NCBI RefSeq assembly: GCF_900115085.1
Contig: NZ_FOVF01000003.1
Location: 1-64,000 of the forward strand
Length of the DNA stretch: 64,000 nt
Direction of reading: 5' to 3'
From: Dokdonella immobilis
Lineage (GTDB): Bacteria > Pseudomonadota > Gammaproteobacteria > Xanthomonadales > Rhodanobacteraceae
Positions 20,019 to 28,916 of this stretch are shown here, one piece after another. Position 1 is the first letter of the stretch. Each line of letters begins with the position of its first letter. The position numbers were made by a program, and so were the translations under genes. The notes under the pieces were generated by a model. It was not told the DNA's origin. It saw only the letters and a list, made by a program, of their open reading frames with translations, and searched no databases.

Positions 20019-20088
20019 GTCGGACCCGAGCGCAGTCGCCGATCCTTACCTGGTCGCCTGCCTGTTGCGCGCCCGCAATGGGGCAGGC

Positions 20089-21432
20089 TCAGGTAATCGT
20101 GGCCAGCCGACGGCGCATCTGACCACGCAGGAGCAGCCAGCTGAGCGCGGCCTGCAAGGTCACCGTGGCCACCGAGAGGTACCAGACATGCTCGATCCGG
20201 AATCCGTCCTGGTGCGACAGCCAGAGCGCCGGGACGGCGAAGATCAACAGACGCGTGGTCGTGCTGAGCAAGGCAGGCCAGGTATTGCCGAGTGCCTGGA
20301 ACATGCCCGAACAGGTGAAGATGATGCCTTGGGCGACGAAGTTCAGCAAAATGATCCGGAGGAATTGGGCCCCTGTATCAATGACGTCGCGTTCGCTGGT
20401 GAACCGTGAGACCAGCCATGCCGGATTCCACTGGCAGAGCAGGGTCAGCGCGAGCATTACGACGCAACTCATCAGCACGGCCGTGCGGAACGTTTCACGA
20501 ACCCGTTCGGGCTTGCGTGCGCCGAAATTCTGTCCGGCAACGGCCGGCGTCGAGAAGGCGATGGCCATGGCTGGCAGGAAGATCGACTGCATGACCCGCC
20601 CGCCGACGCCGAATCCGGCCTGGGCGGCGGCGCCGAAATCGCGAATCACGGTGTAGATCACCGCCATGAAGACGAACATCAGGGCGAACTCGCCACCGGC
20701 CGGAAAGCCGATGCCGAGCATGCGTTTCCAGGTGTGCAGGCGCGGTCGCCACAGTTCGCCGTGGAAGGCGACGTACTTCTCCATGCGCAGGAAATAGACC
20801 GCCATCATGACTACGCCAATCGCTATCGAGATCGAGCTGGCGAGTCCGGCGCCGGCGACGCCGAGCGCATGACCGGTGCCCCAGCCGGCGATCAGGATCG
20901 GGGCGAGGACGATATTCAGCAGCAAGGTCAGCACCTGCACGATCATGGTCGGCTTGACGATACCGGTGCCGCGCAGTGCGGAGCCCATCGCGACCAGGGC
21001 GAACTGCAGGGCCAGTCCCGGCAAATAGAAGTGCAGGTAAGTCAATCCGGCTGCGGTGGTTTCCGCATCGGCACCGATGCTGCGCAGGTAGCTGTCGCCG
21101 AGTCCGTAGCCGAGCGCAAGCGTGAGCGCCGCGCATAGCGCGCTCAGTACCAGCGACTGGTTGAAAACGAGGTTGGCGTCATCGACATCCTTGCGGCCGA
21201 CGGCATGGGAGATCAGCGCGACCGTGCCGACGCCGAGCATCTGGGTCAGTCCGAGCACGATGTACATGACGGTGCCGCCCACGCTGACGCCGGCGATGGC
21301 CGAATCGCCGAGCTGGGCGACGAAATACAGGTCGACCAGGAAGTAGAGGGTCTGGATCAGCATGCCGACGGCCATTGGCACGGCCATTTGCACGATATGG
21401 CCGGCGATCGGGCCTTCGGTCAGGTCTTTCAT
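20089..21432 (-). CDS. MATE family efflux transporter (447 aa)
   Basis: Twelve hydrophobic segments and the MATE pattern are visible: an N-terminal PMAVGMLIQTLYFLVDLYFV helix, an early QLGDSAIAGVSVGG loop, then a second half with RDFGAAAQAGFGVGGRVMQ and QNFGARKPERV. These pumps expel cationic drugs or metabolites in exchange for Na+ or H+ across the inner membrane. I use the ATG at 21432 (MKDLTEGPI), the normal start for the family; the frame is open further upstream without protein-like sequence. It converges with the GGDEF/EAL-like gene. Confidence 0.9.
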   Translation of the reverse strand: MKDLTEGPIAGHIVQMAVPMAVGMLIQTLYFLVDLYFVAQLGDSAIAGVSVGGTVMYIVLGLTQMLGVGTVALISHAVGRKDVDDANLVFNQSLVLSALCAALTLALGYGLGDSYLRSIGADAETTAAGLTYLHFYLPGLALQFALVAMGSALRGTGIVKPTMIVQVLTLLLNIVLAPILIAGWGTGHALGVAGAGLASSISIAIGVVMMAVYFLRMEKYVAFHGELWRPRLHTWKRMLGIGFPAGGEFALMFVFMAVIYTVIRDFGAAAQAGFGVGGRVMQSIFLPAMAIAFSTPAVAGQNFGARKPERVRETFRTAVLMSCVVMLALTLLCQWNPAWLVSRFTSERDVIDTGAQFLRIILLNFVAQGIIFTCSGMFQALGNTWPALLSTTTRLLIFAVPALWLSHQDGFRIEHVWYLSVATVTLQAALSWLLLRGQMRRRLATIT

Positions 21433-21613
21433 GGGGTTCCACGAGTGAAATCGGGTCCGGCCGGACCCTTGGGTGAACGCCGCAGTTTGCACGACTCCAG
21501 GCAACTGTGGAAAGCGGATGAGCCCGGCCTGGCTCGCCGCTGATGCTTGAATAGTCCGGCGCTATCCTCACCTTGGACAGAGTAGGGTGCAGGTGCATCC
21601 GAAGGAGGCGAAC

Positions 21614-21880
21614 ATGGCAACCGGCTGGGCAGGCGATGGCGCCGTGCAGGACCAGATCGATGCGACCATCAAGGATGGCATCAAGCGGGCGCGCACCAAG
21701 CTGCGCAACGGCCCGGGTCTGAGCCATTGCGAGGAATGCGAGGCGCCGATTCCCGAAGCACGGCGCAAGGCCGTCGCTGGCGTGCGTCTGTGCGTGAATT
21801 GCCAGGAGGCGCGTGATCGCGAAGAGCGCGGTGTTGCCGGCATCAACCGGCGCGGCAGCAAGGACAGCCAGCTGCGTTGA
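21614..21880 (+). CDS. DksA/TraR-type C4 zinc-finger protein (88 aa)
   Basis: The C-terminal part contains the four-cysteine zinc finger CEECEAPIPEARRKAV...CVNCQE typical of short DksA/TraR-like proteins. The N-terminus is a charged helix. Such proteins bind the secondary channel of RNA polymerase and alter promoter response, but this one is about half the length of DksA and its N-terminal acidic tip is not obvious. A GAAGGAGG ribosome-binding site precedes the ATG at 21614. It is a lone gene, divergent from the MATE pump. Confidence 0.85.
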   Translation: MATGWAGDGAVQDQIDATIKDGIKRARTKLRNGPGLSHCEECEAPIPEARRKAVAGVRLCVNCQEARDREERGVAGINRRGSKDSQLR

Positions 21881-21917
21881 CTGGAAACTGATTCGGCACG
21901 GGTACTTCCCCGGGCAC

Positions 21918-21949
21918 AAAAAACGGCGGCCGGATCGCTCCGGCCGCCG
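21918..21949 (-). terminator. Rho-independent terminator for the PKD/PPC gene
   Basis: Reading leftwards, CGGCGGCCGG-AGCGAT-CCGGCCGCCG is followed by six T residues. The stem is ten G-C-rich pairs. It lies about 40 bases past the stop of the 1035-residue secreted protein gene. Confidence 0.85.
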
Positions 21950-21988
21950 CGGGGTGTTTCCTTCGGATCGGAAAATCGTCTTGACGAC

Positions 21989-24900
21989 TTACGGGGTGTA
22001 GCTGGCCGTCAGGCTGACTCCCGAGAAGGTGGCATAGGCACGGATCCGCACATAGTAGGTGCCGGCCGTCGGTGCCGCGAACGAACAGGTTTCGGTATTG
22101 CCTGACGTGTACGGACGGCAGGTGTAGCTGCTGGTCGTCGGCGCCGAGCCGAGACGGACATACAGGTCCGCATCGCCGGTTCCCCCGGACATGTTGAACG
22201 ACAGGTTGGTCGCACCTGCCGGAACCACCAGGGTGTAGGTCGACGTCCAGTTGTTCTTGGTTGCCGAGAGCCCGGTAATGACGGTGCCATTGCAGAGGAC
22301 CGTACCGGATGGCGTGCAGCCACCGCCGCTGCTGACCGTGACCGACTTGGTCGTGGCATTGCTGGCGCCATCGTTGTCGGTCACCGTCAGGGTGACGCTG
22401 TAGGTGCCCGCCGAGGCATAAGTATGGCTCGGATTGGTCGCCGTCGAAGTGCCACCGTCACCGAAGTTCCACGAGCGCGATGCGATCGTGCCGTCGCTGT
22501 CGCTCGAACTGTCGGTGAAGCTGGCCACGAGCGCGCTCGAGGAGAAGCTGAAATTCGCCGTTGGCGGATTGTTGCTTGCGATCGAGTAGCTGCCGGTCAG
22601 GGAGACGCCGGTGAAGCTGGCATAGGCCTTCACGCGCACGTAGTAGGTGCCGACCTGGGCGGTCGCGACCGGGCAGGACTCCGAGTTGCCATTGCTGTAC
22701 GGGCGGCAATCGTAGCTCGTATCGGTCGGTGCACTGCCGAACTTCACGTACAGGTCGGCATCGCCGGTACCGCCGGAGATGACGAAGTTCAGACCGGTCG
22801 CGCCGGCCGGCACGTCCATCGTGTAGTTGACGTCGTTGCCGGTGGTCGCGGCCAGGCCGCTGACGGTGACGCCGTTGACCAGCACGTTGCCGCCGCCGCT
22901 GACCGTGACCGACTTGGTCACCGCGTTGCTGGCGCCGCCGTTGTCGGTGACCGTCAGGGTCACGCTGTAGGTGCCTGAACTGGCGTAGGTGTGGCTCGGG
23001 TTGGTCGCCGTCGAGGTGGTGCTGTCACCGAAATTCCAGGAACGCGAGGCAATCGAACCATCGCTGTCGGTCGAGGTATCGGTGAAGCTTGCCACCAGGC
23101 CGCTGGTCGAGAAGCTGAAGTTGGCGACCGGCGGGTTGTTGCTGGCGGCGGTACCGGTGAAGTTCTGGCCACTGACGTTGGCCCCGCTCACGGTCACGCT
23201 GCGGCTGGTCGGGGAGAACGTGTAGCCACCGAGGCTCGGGGTCAGGGTGTAGCTGCCGTTGGCCAGGCTGGTCAGGGTGTAGGCGCCGCTCGAATTGGTC
23301 GTCGTGCTGACCGAGCCGGTGCTGACGGTGACCCCAGAGATGCCGACGCCGGAGCCGGTCGATACCGTTCCGGAAATCGAATACGTGCTCGGCGGCGCGC
23401 CGCAGTCGCTGAACTTGAAGTCCTGGATGCGCGTGTTCCAGCTGCCCGACGGGCGGTACATGCCGACCATCCAGAACGTGCAGTCGTCGCTCGGATCGAC
23501 CGCCATCTGGTAGTAGTCGCCCCAGCGCCCCGAGGTTTCGGCGGCCGCTCCGGATACGACGTTGTTCTCGCCGAGGGTCATGACGCCGGCTGGATCGGAC
23601 GCCATGCGACCGGTGTAGCCGAGGCTGGCGTAGACGGTCGGCGAGCTGGTCTTTGTATTGTTGTAACCGAGCGCGATGTTGCCCTTGTTGTCCGTGGCGA
23701 TCGTGCCGAGCAGGTGGTGCGTATTGGTGTCCCCCGGTGCGAACGTGCCTTCCTGCTGCAGGGTCCAGTTGCCGCTGCCGATGCGGCGCAGCTCGAACCA
23801 GCGGATACCGGCATTGACCACGGTGCCGGTGCGTGCCGCGTTCACGTTGGTGGCGAACTGGCCGACGATCGACTCGTAGCTGCCCAGGTTGCGGTAGACG
23901 AGCGAGTTGAGGATGACCTCGCGGATCGGGTCGAGCAGGGATGTGGATCCCGGCTGCGGCACGGTCGCGAACGTCGAGTAGTTGCGGAACCAGCTGTTGT
24001 ACTCGGTGATCGGGATGCGCGGCAGCGTGGTGATACCGCTGTTCGACGGCGTGTTCCAGTCGATGTTGATCGAGTACAGGTCGATGAAGTCGCGCGTGGT
24101 ATCGGCCGAGGTGCCGGCGTGGGCCTCGTCGTCGTTGTGGCGGGCCAGGATCTGCCGGGTCGATGCCGGTGGGGCATGCGAGGTGTCACCCATGAAGGTG
24201 GCCGGGGTCAGGGCCTGGAATCCGTAACCGGCCAGCTTCGGCACGCTGGCGAAGCGTTGCTGCGCGCGCGCTGTCGCGCCGTTGAGCATGTTGGCGCGAT
24301 CGTAGGCGTAGGCGGTGACGTTGCTCTGGCCTTCGTTGTCGGTACAGACATAGGCATCGTTCCAGACGCCGCAATGCGGGTAGTCGTTCTGCGTCGGGGT
24401 CGTGAATCCGTAAAACCACCAGCCGCCGGAAACCGGATCGGAAGTCTTGGATACGTAGATGCACATCTTGGCCGCCGAGGAGCTGCCGCCCATTTCGAGC
24501 AGGAACCAGCGGTTGGCGAGGCGATCGAACAGCACGATCGGGTCGCTGACCGAGGTGCGGCAGCCGTCGCCGGTCGGCGCGAGCGACGAGAACGTGGTCG
24601 GTCCTGCGAGCTTGGTACCGGACTTGTTGTAGATCGTGAAGGTGGTACCGCTGCTGCCGTTGACGCCGTAGATGATGTGGCTGGCGCTGACGTCGACCAC
24701 CGGATCGCCCGGCGAAACGCCGGTATTGCCGTTGTTGATGCTGACCCGGGTTTCCGAGCGGTACTGCGAGGTGAACGGCGACTTGTTGTCGTCCCAGAGT
24801 TTCTGCAGTTCGGGCAGGCGGTCGGGTTCGGTCAGCAGCCACGAGGGTGCTGCGGTGTTGATCCGGTCCGGCGGAAAGAACTGGCGCTTGTGCGCTTCCT

Positions 24901-25096
24901 TGATCGGCATTCCAGGCCGCCAGGCAGCGGCTACCGGAACGTCGCGCAGGTCGACGTCGATGCCGACGGCAGAGACCGGCTCGCCGACCTGGACGCCATT
25001 CGATACGCTTGTTTCGGCCGCTGCGAGGGTGGAGCCGCTGCAACCGAGCAGCAGCGCCAGCAGGATGCCGGCGTAGGTGCAATTACGGAAATTCAT
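21989..25096 (-). CDS. Secreted multidomain protein with duplicated PKD and PPC domains (1035 aa)
   Basis: An N-terminal signal peptide ends near LLGCSGSTLAAA; the cysteine could also be lipidated. A ~520-residue N-terminal domain follows (GDPVVDVSASHIIYGVNG ... RWFLLEMGG ... HCGVWNDAYVCTDN), resembling a beta-propeller-like region of unknown activity. Next comes a carboxypeptidase-regulatory-like fold (YSISGTVSTGSGVGISGV), then PKD, PPC, PKD, PPC. The PKD domains carry SWNFGD and the PPC domains end in GTYYVRVKAY and GTYYVRIRAY. PPC domains usually belong to secreted peptidases, but I see no peptidase catalytic motif. The ATG at 25096 follows GAGGA; a TTG one codon earlier is less likely. 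Confidence 0.8.
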   Translation of the reverse strand: MNFRNCTYAGILLALLLGCSGSTLAAAETSVSNGVQVGEPVSAVGIDVDLRDVPVAAAWRPGMPIKEAHKRQFFPPDRINTAAPSWLLTEPDRLPELQKLWDDNKSPFTSQYRSETRVSINNGNTGVSPGDPVVDVSASHIIYGVNGSSGTTFTIYNKSGTKLAGPTTFSSLAPTGDGCRTSVSDPIVLFDRLANRWFLLEMGGSSSAAKMCIYVSKTSDPVSGGWWFYGFTTPTQNDYPHCGVWNDAYVCTDNEGQSNVTAYAYDRANMLNGATARAQQRFASVPKLAGYGFQALTPATFMGDTSHAPPASTRQILARHNDDEAHAGTSADTTRDFIDLYSINIDWNTPSNSGITTLPRIPITEYNSWFRNYSTFATVPQPGSTSLLDPIREVILNSLVYRNLGSYESIVGQFATNVNAARTGTVVNAGIRWFELRRIGSGNWTLQQEGTFAPGDTNTHHLLGTIATDNKGNIALGYNNTKTSSPTVYASLGYTGRMASDPAGVMTLGENNVVSGAAAETSGRWGDYYQMAVDPSDDCTFWMVGMYRPSGSWNTRIQDFKFSDCGAPPSTYSISGTVSTGSGVGISGVTVSTGSVSTTTNSSGAYTLTSLANGSYTLTPSLGGYTFSPTSRSVTVSGANVSGQNFTGTAASNNPPVANFSFSTSGLVASFTDTSTDSDGSIASRSWNFGDSTTSTATNPSHTYASSGTYSVTLTVTDNGGASNAVTKSVTVSGGGNVLVNGVTVSGLAATTGNDVNYTMDVPAGATGLNFVISGGTGDADLYVKFGSAPTDTSYDCRPYSNGNSESCPVATAQVGTYYVRVKAYASFTGVSLTGSYSIASNNPPTANFSFSSSALVASFTDSSSDSDGTIASRSWNFGDGGTSTATNPSHTYASAGTYSVTLTVTDNDGASNATTKSVTVSSGGGCTPSGTVLCNGTVITGLSATKNNWTSTYTLVVPAGATNLSFNMSGGTGDADLYVRLGSAPTTSSYTCRPYTSGNTETCSFAAPTAGTYYVRIRAYATFSGVSLTASYTP
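21992..23140 (-). repeat. Tandem duplication of a PKD-PPC module inside one gene
   Basis: The coding segment 23140-22580 (PKD then PPC) is repeated as 22571-21992. The two PKD copies are nearly the same at both protein and base level (shared ASFTD...SDSDG, IASRSWNFGD, TATNPSHTYAS). The two PPC copies share GGTGDADLYV and the tail GTYYVR. The PKD copies look younger than the PPC copies, which have diverged more. Confidence 0.8.
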
Positions 25097-25178
25097 CAAT
25101 CTGTCCTCATACGGGAATCATTTGAAATCCGTGCGCTCGGTGCCGGCCCAGGCTGCGGCCGGGCAGGGAGCGCGTGCG

Positions 25179-26045
25179 TCAATCACTATCGCTATCCGCT
25201 TCCTCTTCGGTTTCCTCTTTCTGGCCGGATTCGGGGTCGGTCGACACGAATCCGCTCCGGCGCAACAGGCGGATCTCTCCGCGCCGGCTTTCCACAACGA
25301 TGCTTGCCCGGTCGTCGCCGACCAGGGCGCGGGCCTGCTTGTTCGGTTCCTGCCCCGGCAGATGGGTCACCTGCAGGGAGTACTCGGTGGCGAAGGCCGC
25401 CGAGGTGGCCAGTTCGAGATGGGCATCGAGGCCATCGTCGACGGCGAGAATGATGTTGCCGGTGCGGGTCGCAAGGCGTTGCCTTGAGCCGGCCGGAGCC
25501 TTGCCGAGGGAGGCTTCGATGGATCCCGGGCCTGTTTCCGCGTTGACGCTGCCCTGGGTGCCGCGCACGGCGATGTCGCCTGCCGTCGATCGCAGTTCGA
25601 TGTCGGCCCGAACGCCACGACTCTCGATCAGGCCGCGTTCGGTATGCACGCTGACCGCATGGCCGAGCGGGACGAGGATGACCATGTCGAGGCGTTGCCC
25701 CGGCGCAACCAGCGTGCCTTCCGGCAGGCGTGGTGCGATCCGATAGCGGTCGCCGTCCACCGAGGGTTGCAGTGCAATGGTCTTGCCGGCCGCGGGTTGC
25801 TGGGTCACTGCATGCAGTTCCAGCACGTTCTCATAGCCACCGAAGCGCAGGCGGACATCGCCATAGGGATTGTCGACGACCAGTGCCTGGCCAGCCGGCA
25901 GGGTGGACGACACATCCTGGCGCACGATCCTGATGTCGGATCCGTCGTCGCGGGCGGATGCCGACGCCGGGGTTTCGGTCCCGGCCCTTGCACACGCGCA
26001 CCCGCATATAGCCGCGAAAACGCCGCCGAACAGTATCGTTCGCAA
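25179..26045 (-). CDS. Secreted DUF4097-type beta-strand-repeat protein (288 aa)
   Basis: After a signal peptide (ILFGGVFAAICGCACARA) comes a long run of short alternating strands (LVVDNPYGDVRLRFGGYENV ... GLIESRGVRADIELRSTAGDIAVRGTQGSVNAETGPGSIEASL). This is the parallel-beta pattern of the DUF4097/DUF2807 putative adhesin group. The tail is highly acidic (EETEEEADSDSD). The function is unknown, probably at the cell surface or in the periplasm. No ATG fits. A TTG at 26045 has GGAG six bases ahead and puts the signal peptide at the N-terminus, so I use it. Confidence 0.65.
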   Translation of the reverse strand: MRTILFGGVFAAICGCACARAGTETPASASARDDGSDIRIVRQDVSSTLPAGQALVVDNPYGDVRLRFGGYENVLELHAVTQQPAAGKTIALQPSVDGDRYRIAPRLPEGTLVAPGQRLDMVILVPLGHAVSVHTERGLIESRGVRADIELRSTAGDIAVRGTQGSVNAETGPGSIEASLGKAPAGSRQRLATRTGNIILAVDDGLDAHLELATSAAFATEYSLQVTHLPGQEPNKQARALVGDDRASIVVESRRGEIRLLRRSGFVSTDPESGQKEETEEEADSDSD

Positions 26046-26367
26046 TGCTGTCTCCCAAGACGCGATGCACGCCAAGAAACGCAATGACCGGCAGTGCATG
26101 CACTTGCCGGTTCCCCCACTACGTCTCAAGCCCCAGTCGGAGCCATCCTCAAGAACGAGGGCGGCCCAGCCCGAGCCGGATCATGCATAAGTTGCCTGGT
26201 GCTTACAAGAGGCAATGGCGAGCTGTGTCTCATTTCAGTCTGACCGGTCCTGCCTTTCTGACCTTCAACAGGAGGTCGGCGACTAGCCATCAATAGCGCC
26301 CCGGGATTCGCGGATCGGAGTATCGTCGGCAGATTACCGTTCGCACTTTCGTGGAGGACGTTTTTCG
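26046..26367. other. Intergenic stretch with no recognisable gene
   Basis: The 322 bases between the divergent DUF4097 and VOC genes contain a 37-codon frame (26185-26298) with no family resemblance and no ribosome-binding site. An isolated AGGAGG near 26270 has no suitable start codon after it. Promoters for both flanking genes are expected here, but I cannot place them with confidence. Confidence 0.5.
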
Positions 26368-26754
26368 ATGATCGGCTATGTCACCCTGGGTACCTCCGAC
26401 CTCGCCCGCGCGGGGAATTTTTACGATGCGCTGCTCGCTGAAATCGGCGCGAAACGGCACATGGAGTCCGAGCGCTTCATCGCCTGGGCGGTGCGACCCG
26501 ACCAGCCTGCGCTCGGCGTCATACTTCCCCACGACGGTGCTCCGGCCAGTGTCGGCAATGGCACGATGGTCGCCCTCGTCGTCGACAGCCCGGAAAAGGT
26601 CGATCGGCTTTATGGCAAGGCGATCGAACTCGGCAGCCGCTGCGAAGGTCCGGCCGGGCCGCGTGGTCCCGGCTTCTACGCCGGCTACTTTCGCGACCTC
26701 GACGGCAACAAGCTCAACGTGTTCTGCATGATCGCCGCACCGGCATCCGCCTGA
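26368..26754 (+). CDS. VOC (glyoxalase/dioxygenase) superfamily protein (128 aa)
   Basis: A single vicinal-oxygen-chelate domain: an N-terminal MIGYVTLGTSDLARAGNFYD strand-helix, a central GNGTMVALVVDS strand and a C-terminal GYFRDLDGNKLNVFC strand. The last Glu ligand found in glyoxalase I is replaced by the LNVF context, so the metal site may be incomplete. Members of this branch are annotated as glyoxalase-like proteins of unknown substrate. GGAGGA precedes the ATG at 26368. The gene is followed by the DUF3297 gene on the same strand. Confidence 0.85.
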   Translation: MIGYVTLGTSDLARAGNFYDALLAEIGAKRHMESERFIAWAVRPDQPALGVILPHDGAPASVGNGTMVALVVDSPEKVDRLYGKAIELGSRCEGPAGPRGPGFYAGYFRDLDGNKLNVFCMIAAPASA

Positions 26755-26901
26755 TATCCGGCCGGCGCCGGCTGGCGCCCCGGAAGCATTGGTCGAAGTG
26801 CAACCGACCGCCATTCCAGCGGCCGGCTGGGCACGTCGGGTCGGCTTGCCTTAGGATTGCGGGCTGCCGAAACCGCACCTGGACCCGAGGAACCCTCTCG
26901 A

Positions 26902-27162
26902 ATGACCGATCAATTGCCCGACCGACTCTCGGTCGATCCAAAGAGCCCGTACCACGATGCCGACCTGCTCGCCCGCGGCGTCGGCATCCGCTTCAATGGC
27001 GAGGAGCGGACCACCGTCGAAGAGTATTGTGTCAGCGAGGGCTGGATCCGGGTCGCCGCGGGCCGCTCGCTGGACAGGCGCGGGCAACCGATCACGATCA
27101 AGGTCAAGGGCAAGGTCGAGCCCTACCTCCTGAATGCCGGCGATCCGGCCAAGGCGGACTGA
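26902..27162 (+). CDS. DUF3297 family small protein (86 aa)
   Basis: The whole sequence follows the DUF3297 family: PDRLSVDPKSPYHDADLLAR, then GVGIRFNGEERTTVEEYCVS, then VAAGRSLDRRGQPITIKVKG. These are short cytoplasmic proteins common in proteobacteria whose role has not been established. A GAGGAA site lies 9 bases before the ATG at 26902. The gap from the VOC gene is about 150 bases, so co-transcription is uncertain. Confidence 0.85.
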   Translation: MTDQLPDRLSVDPKSPYHDADLLARGVGIRFNGEERTTVEEYCVSEGWIRVAAGRSLDRRGQPITIKVKGKVEPYLLNAGDPAKAD

Positions 27163-27309
27163 CTCCGTCGATCGCGGCATTCGGCGACACCCGGTGCCGG
27201 GTCGCGGACTCCGTGCGTCGCGACGCCGGACGCCATGGCCCAATGACGGGGTCGTCTGCTTTCCTTGGGTCCGCGAGGGCGATCCGGGGCGCCAGCGGCG
27301 AATGGACGT

Positions 27310-28773
27310 TCAGGTCGCCGGGGAATCCGGTTTCCAGGCGCTCGCACTTTCTGGATCGGCCTGCGTTTCGTCGTCGACTATGGGCAAGGGTTCCGGTGAT
27401 GCCGGTTTCGGCGGCGCAGTCCTCGCATCGCTTGCCGCCTGCTCGTAGGCCTCGATGAGGTTGTCGGCCAGGGCCTTGTAAACGGGCTTGCGGCAGATCA
27501 GCGAGGAACTGGCCCGGGCGATCAGGCAGGCGGCCATGATTGGCAGGGCCATCTGCTGGTTCGCGGTCAGCTCCATCGAGATCACCGCGGCGGTCAGCGG
27601 CGCCTGGGTCACGCCGGCCAGGTATGCCGCCATCGCCAGCAGCACGACCGCAGACGGATCGGAGCCGGGCAGGAAGGCGCTGATGTTGGCACCGAGGCCG
27701 GCGCCGACCGCCAGCGCAGGAGAAAAGATTCCGCCCGGAATCCCGGCCCAGAACGAAGCAATGTTGCCGCAGAACTTGAGTACCCCGAACGCCTCGACGG
27801 CCTGTCCGTGTCCCTCGAGGATCGCTTTTGCCTGGGGGTAGCCGGTTCCGTAGAGGCCGGTGTCGGTGAGCTGGCTGAGCAGGACCAGGACCAGTCCGCA
27901 GACCGCCGCGAAAACGACCGGCTGGCGCTTGCGCAGGCGGCCGATGAAGCCGCGAAGACCGCCGGGATGGGGAATGATCAGCCGTGCGAACAGCCCGCCG
28001 GCGAGACCGCAGAGACCGCCGGTTGCGAGTACCGCAAACCAGGCCTTGCCGAGCGGCAGGCCGATGTCGAGGCGACCGAAGTAGGCGTAGTTGCCGAGGA
28101 TGCCGAGCGAGACCACACCAGCGATGATCACCGCGGTCAGCAGGATGCCGCTCATGCGGTGTTCGAACGCGCCGCTCATCTCCTCGATGGCGAACACGAC
28201 TCCGGCCAGCGGCGTATTGAAGGCTGCCGCGAGGCCGGCCGCGGAGCCGGCCAGGATGAAGCGGGCGCTGGCGGCCGGATCGTTGAAGCCGAAACGACGG
28301 CCGAGTGAATAGAGCAATCCCGCGCCGACGTGCACGGTGGGACCCTCGCGGCCGATCGAGGCACCGCCGACCAGGGCGGTCAGGGTCAGGGCCATCTTGC
28401 CAACGGCCATGCGCACGCTGAGCAGGCTGCGCCGGAACGGCTCGTCCTCAAGCTTCAGGGCCGCGATAGCCTGAGGGATGCCGGATCCGCGCGTCGGTTT
28501 CAGGGCGCCCTCGGTAACCCAGGCGAGCAGGGCGAAAACCAGTGGCGTAAGCAGGAACGGCCACCACGAACTGTGTGCGACGATGCTCTGGAAAAGACCG
28601 AAGGCATGGTCGGCCGCCTGGGCAAAACCGACTGCGGCGAGGCCGACCAGGATCGCACCCGACCAGAACAGGATCCGGCGTCGCCAGTGCACCGGTGAAA
28701 ACAGTTCCTCTGCGGCGGTGCGCCAGTGCGCCGTGGGCTTTTCCGCCGGATACCCGTTATCGCTGCCGCCCAT
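27310..28773 (-). CDS. clcA: CLC-family chloride channel/transporter (487 aa)
   Basis: The protein has the CLC signature set in order: GSGIPQ (residues ~103-108), GREGPTVHVGAG (~145-156), a glutamate gate in GREGP, and GIFSPALAVGAGLG (~355). About ten to twelve membrane segments are present, followed by a ~50-residue proline-rich cytoplasmic tail without CBS domains. The gating Glu in GREGP suggests an H+/Cl- exchanger, which in enteric bacteria supports extreme acid resistance. The ATG at 28773 has an AGGAG 13 bases upstream. Earlier in-frame codons are arginine-rich and unlikely to be protein. Confidence 0.9.
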   Translation of the reverse strand: MGGSDNGYPAEKPTAHWRTAAEELFSPVHWRRRILFWSGAILVGLAAVGFAQAADHAFGLFQSIVAHSSWWPFLLTPLVFALLAWVTEGALKPTRGSGIPQAIAALKLEDEPFRRSLLSVRMAVGKMALTLTALVGGASIGREGPTVHVGAGLLYSLGRRFGFNDPAASARFILAGSAAGLAAAFNTPLAGVVFAIEEMSGAFEHRMSGILLTAVIIAGVVSLGILGNYAYFGRLDIGLPLGKAWFAVLATGGLCGLAGGLFARLIIPHPGGLRGFIGRLRKRQPVVFAAVCGLVLVLLSQLTDTGLYGTGYPQAKAILEGHGQAVEAFGVLKFCGNIASFWAGIPGGIFSPALAVGAGLGANISAFLPGSDPSAVVLLAMAAYLAGVTQAPLTAAVISMELTANQQMALPIMAACLIARASSSLICRKPVYKALADNLIEAYEQAASDARTAPPKPASPEPLPIVDDETQADPESASAWKPDSPAT

Positions 28774-28916
28774 CGATGAAAGCAACTCCTGACCAGGGGG
28801 AGCGCCATGATACATGCCATGATTCGGGCGGCCGCCGATTCGGCTGCGCCCGCGGTTGCGCCGGGTACCGGCATTCACGTTAAAGTGACGCGGACTGCGC
28901 AAGCCGATGAAGCCCG

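Noticed and set aside
25100-25178. GC-rich hairpin between the PKD/PPC and DUF4097 genes as a terminator
   Set aside because: The stem is plausible but no T run follows on either strand.
22991-25453. An 820-codon rightward open frame opposite the PKD/PPC gene
   Set aside because: Arginine/alanine/glycine-rich without any domain, while the opposite strand encodes clear PKD and PPC domains with a signal peptide and terminator.
26185-26298. 37-codon frame before the VOC gene
   Set aside because: No ribosome-binding site, no hydrophobic or charged pattern and no family resemblance.
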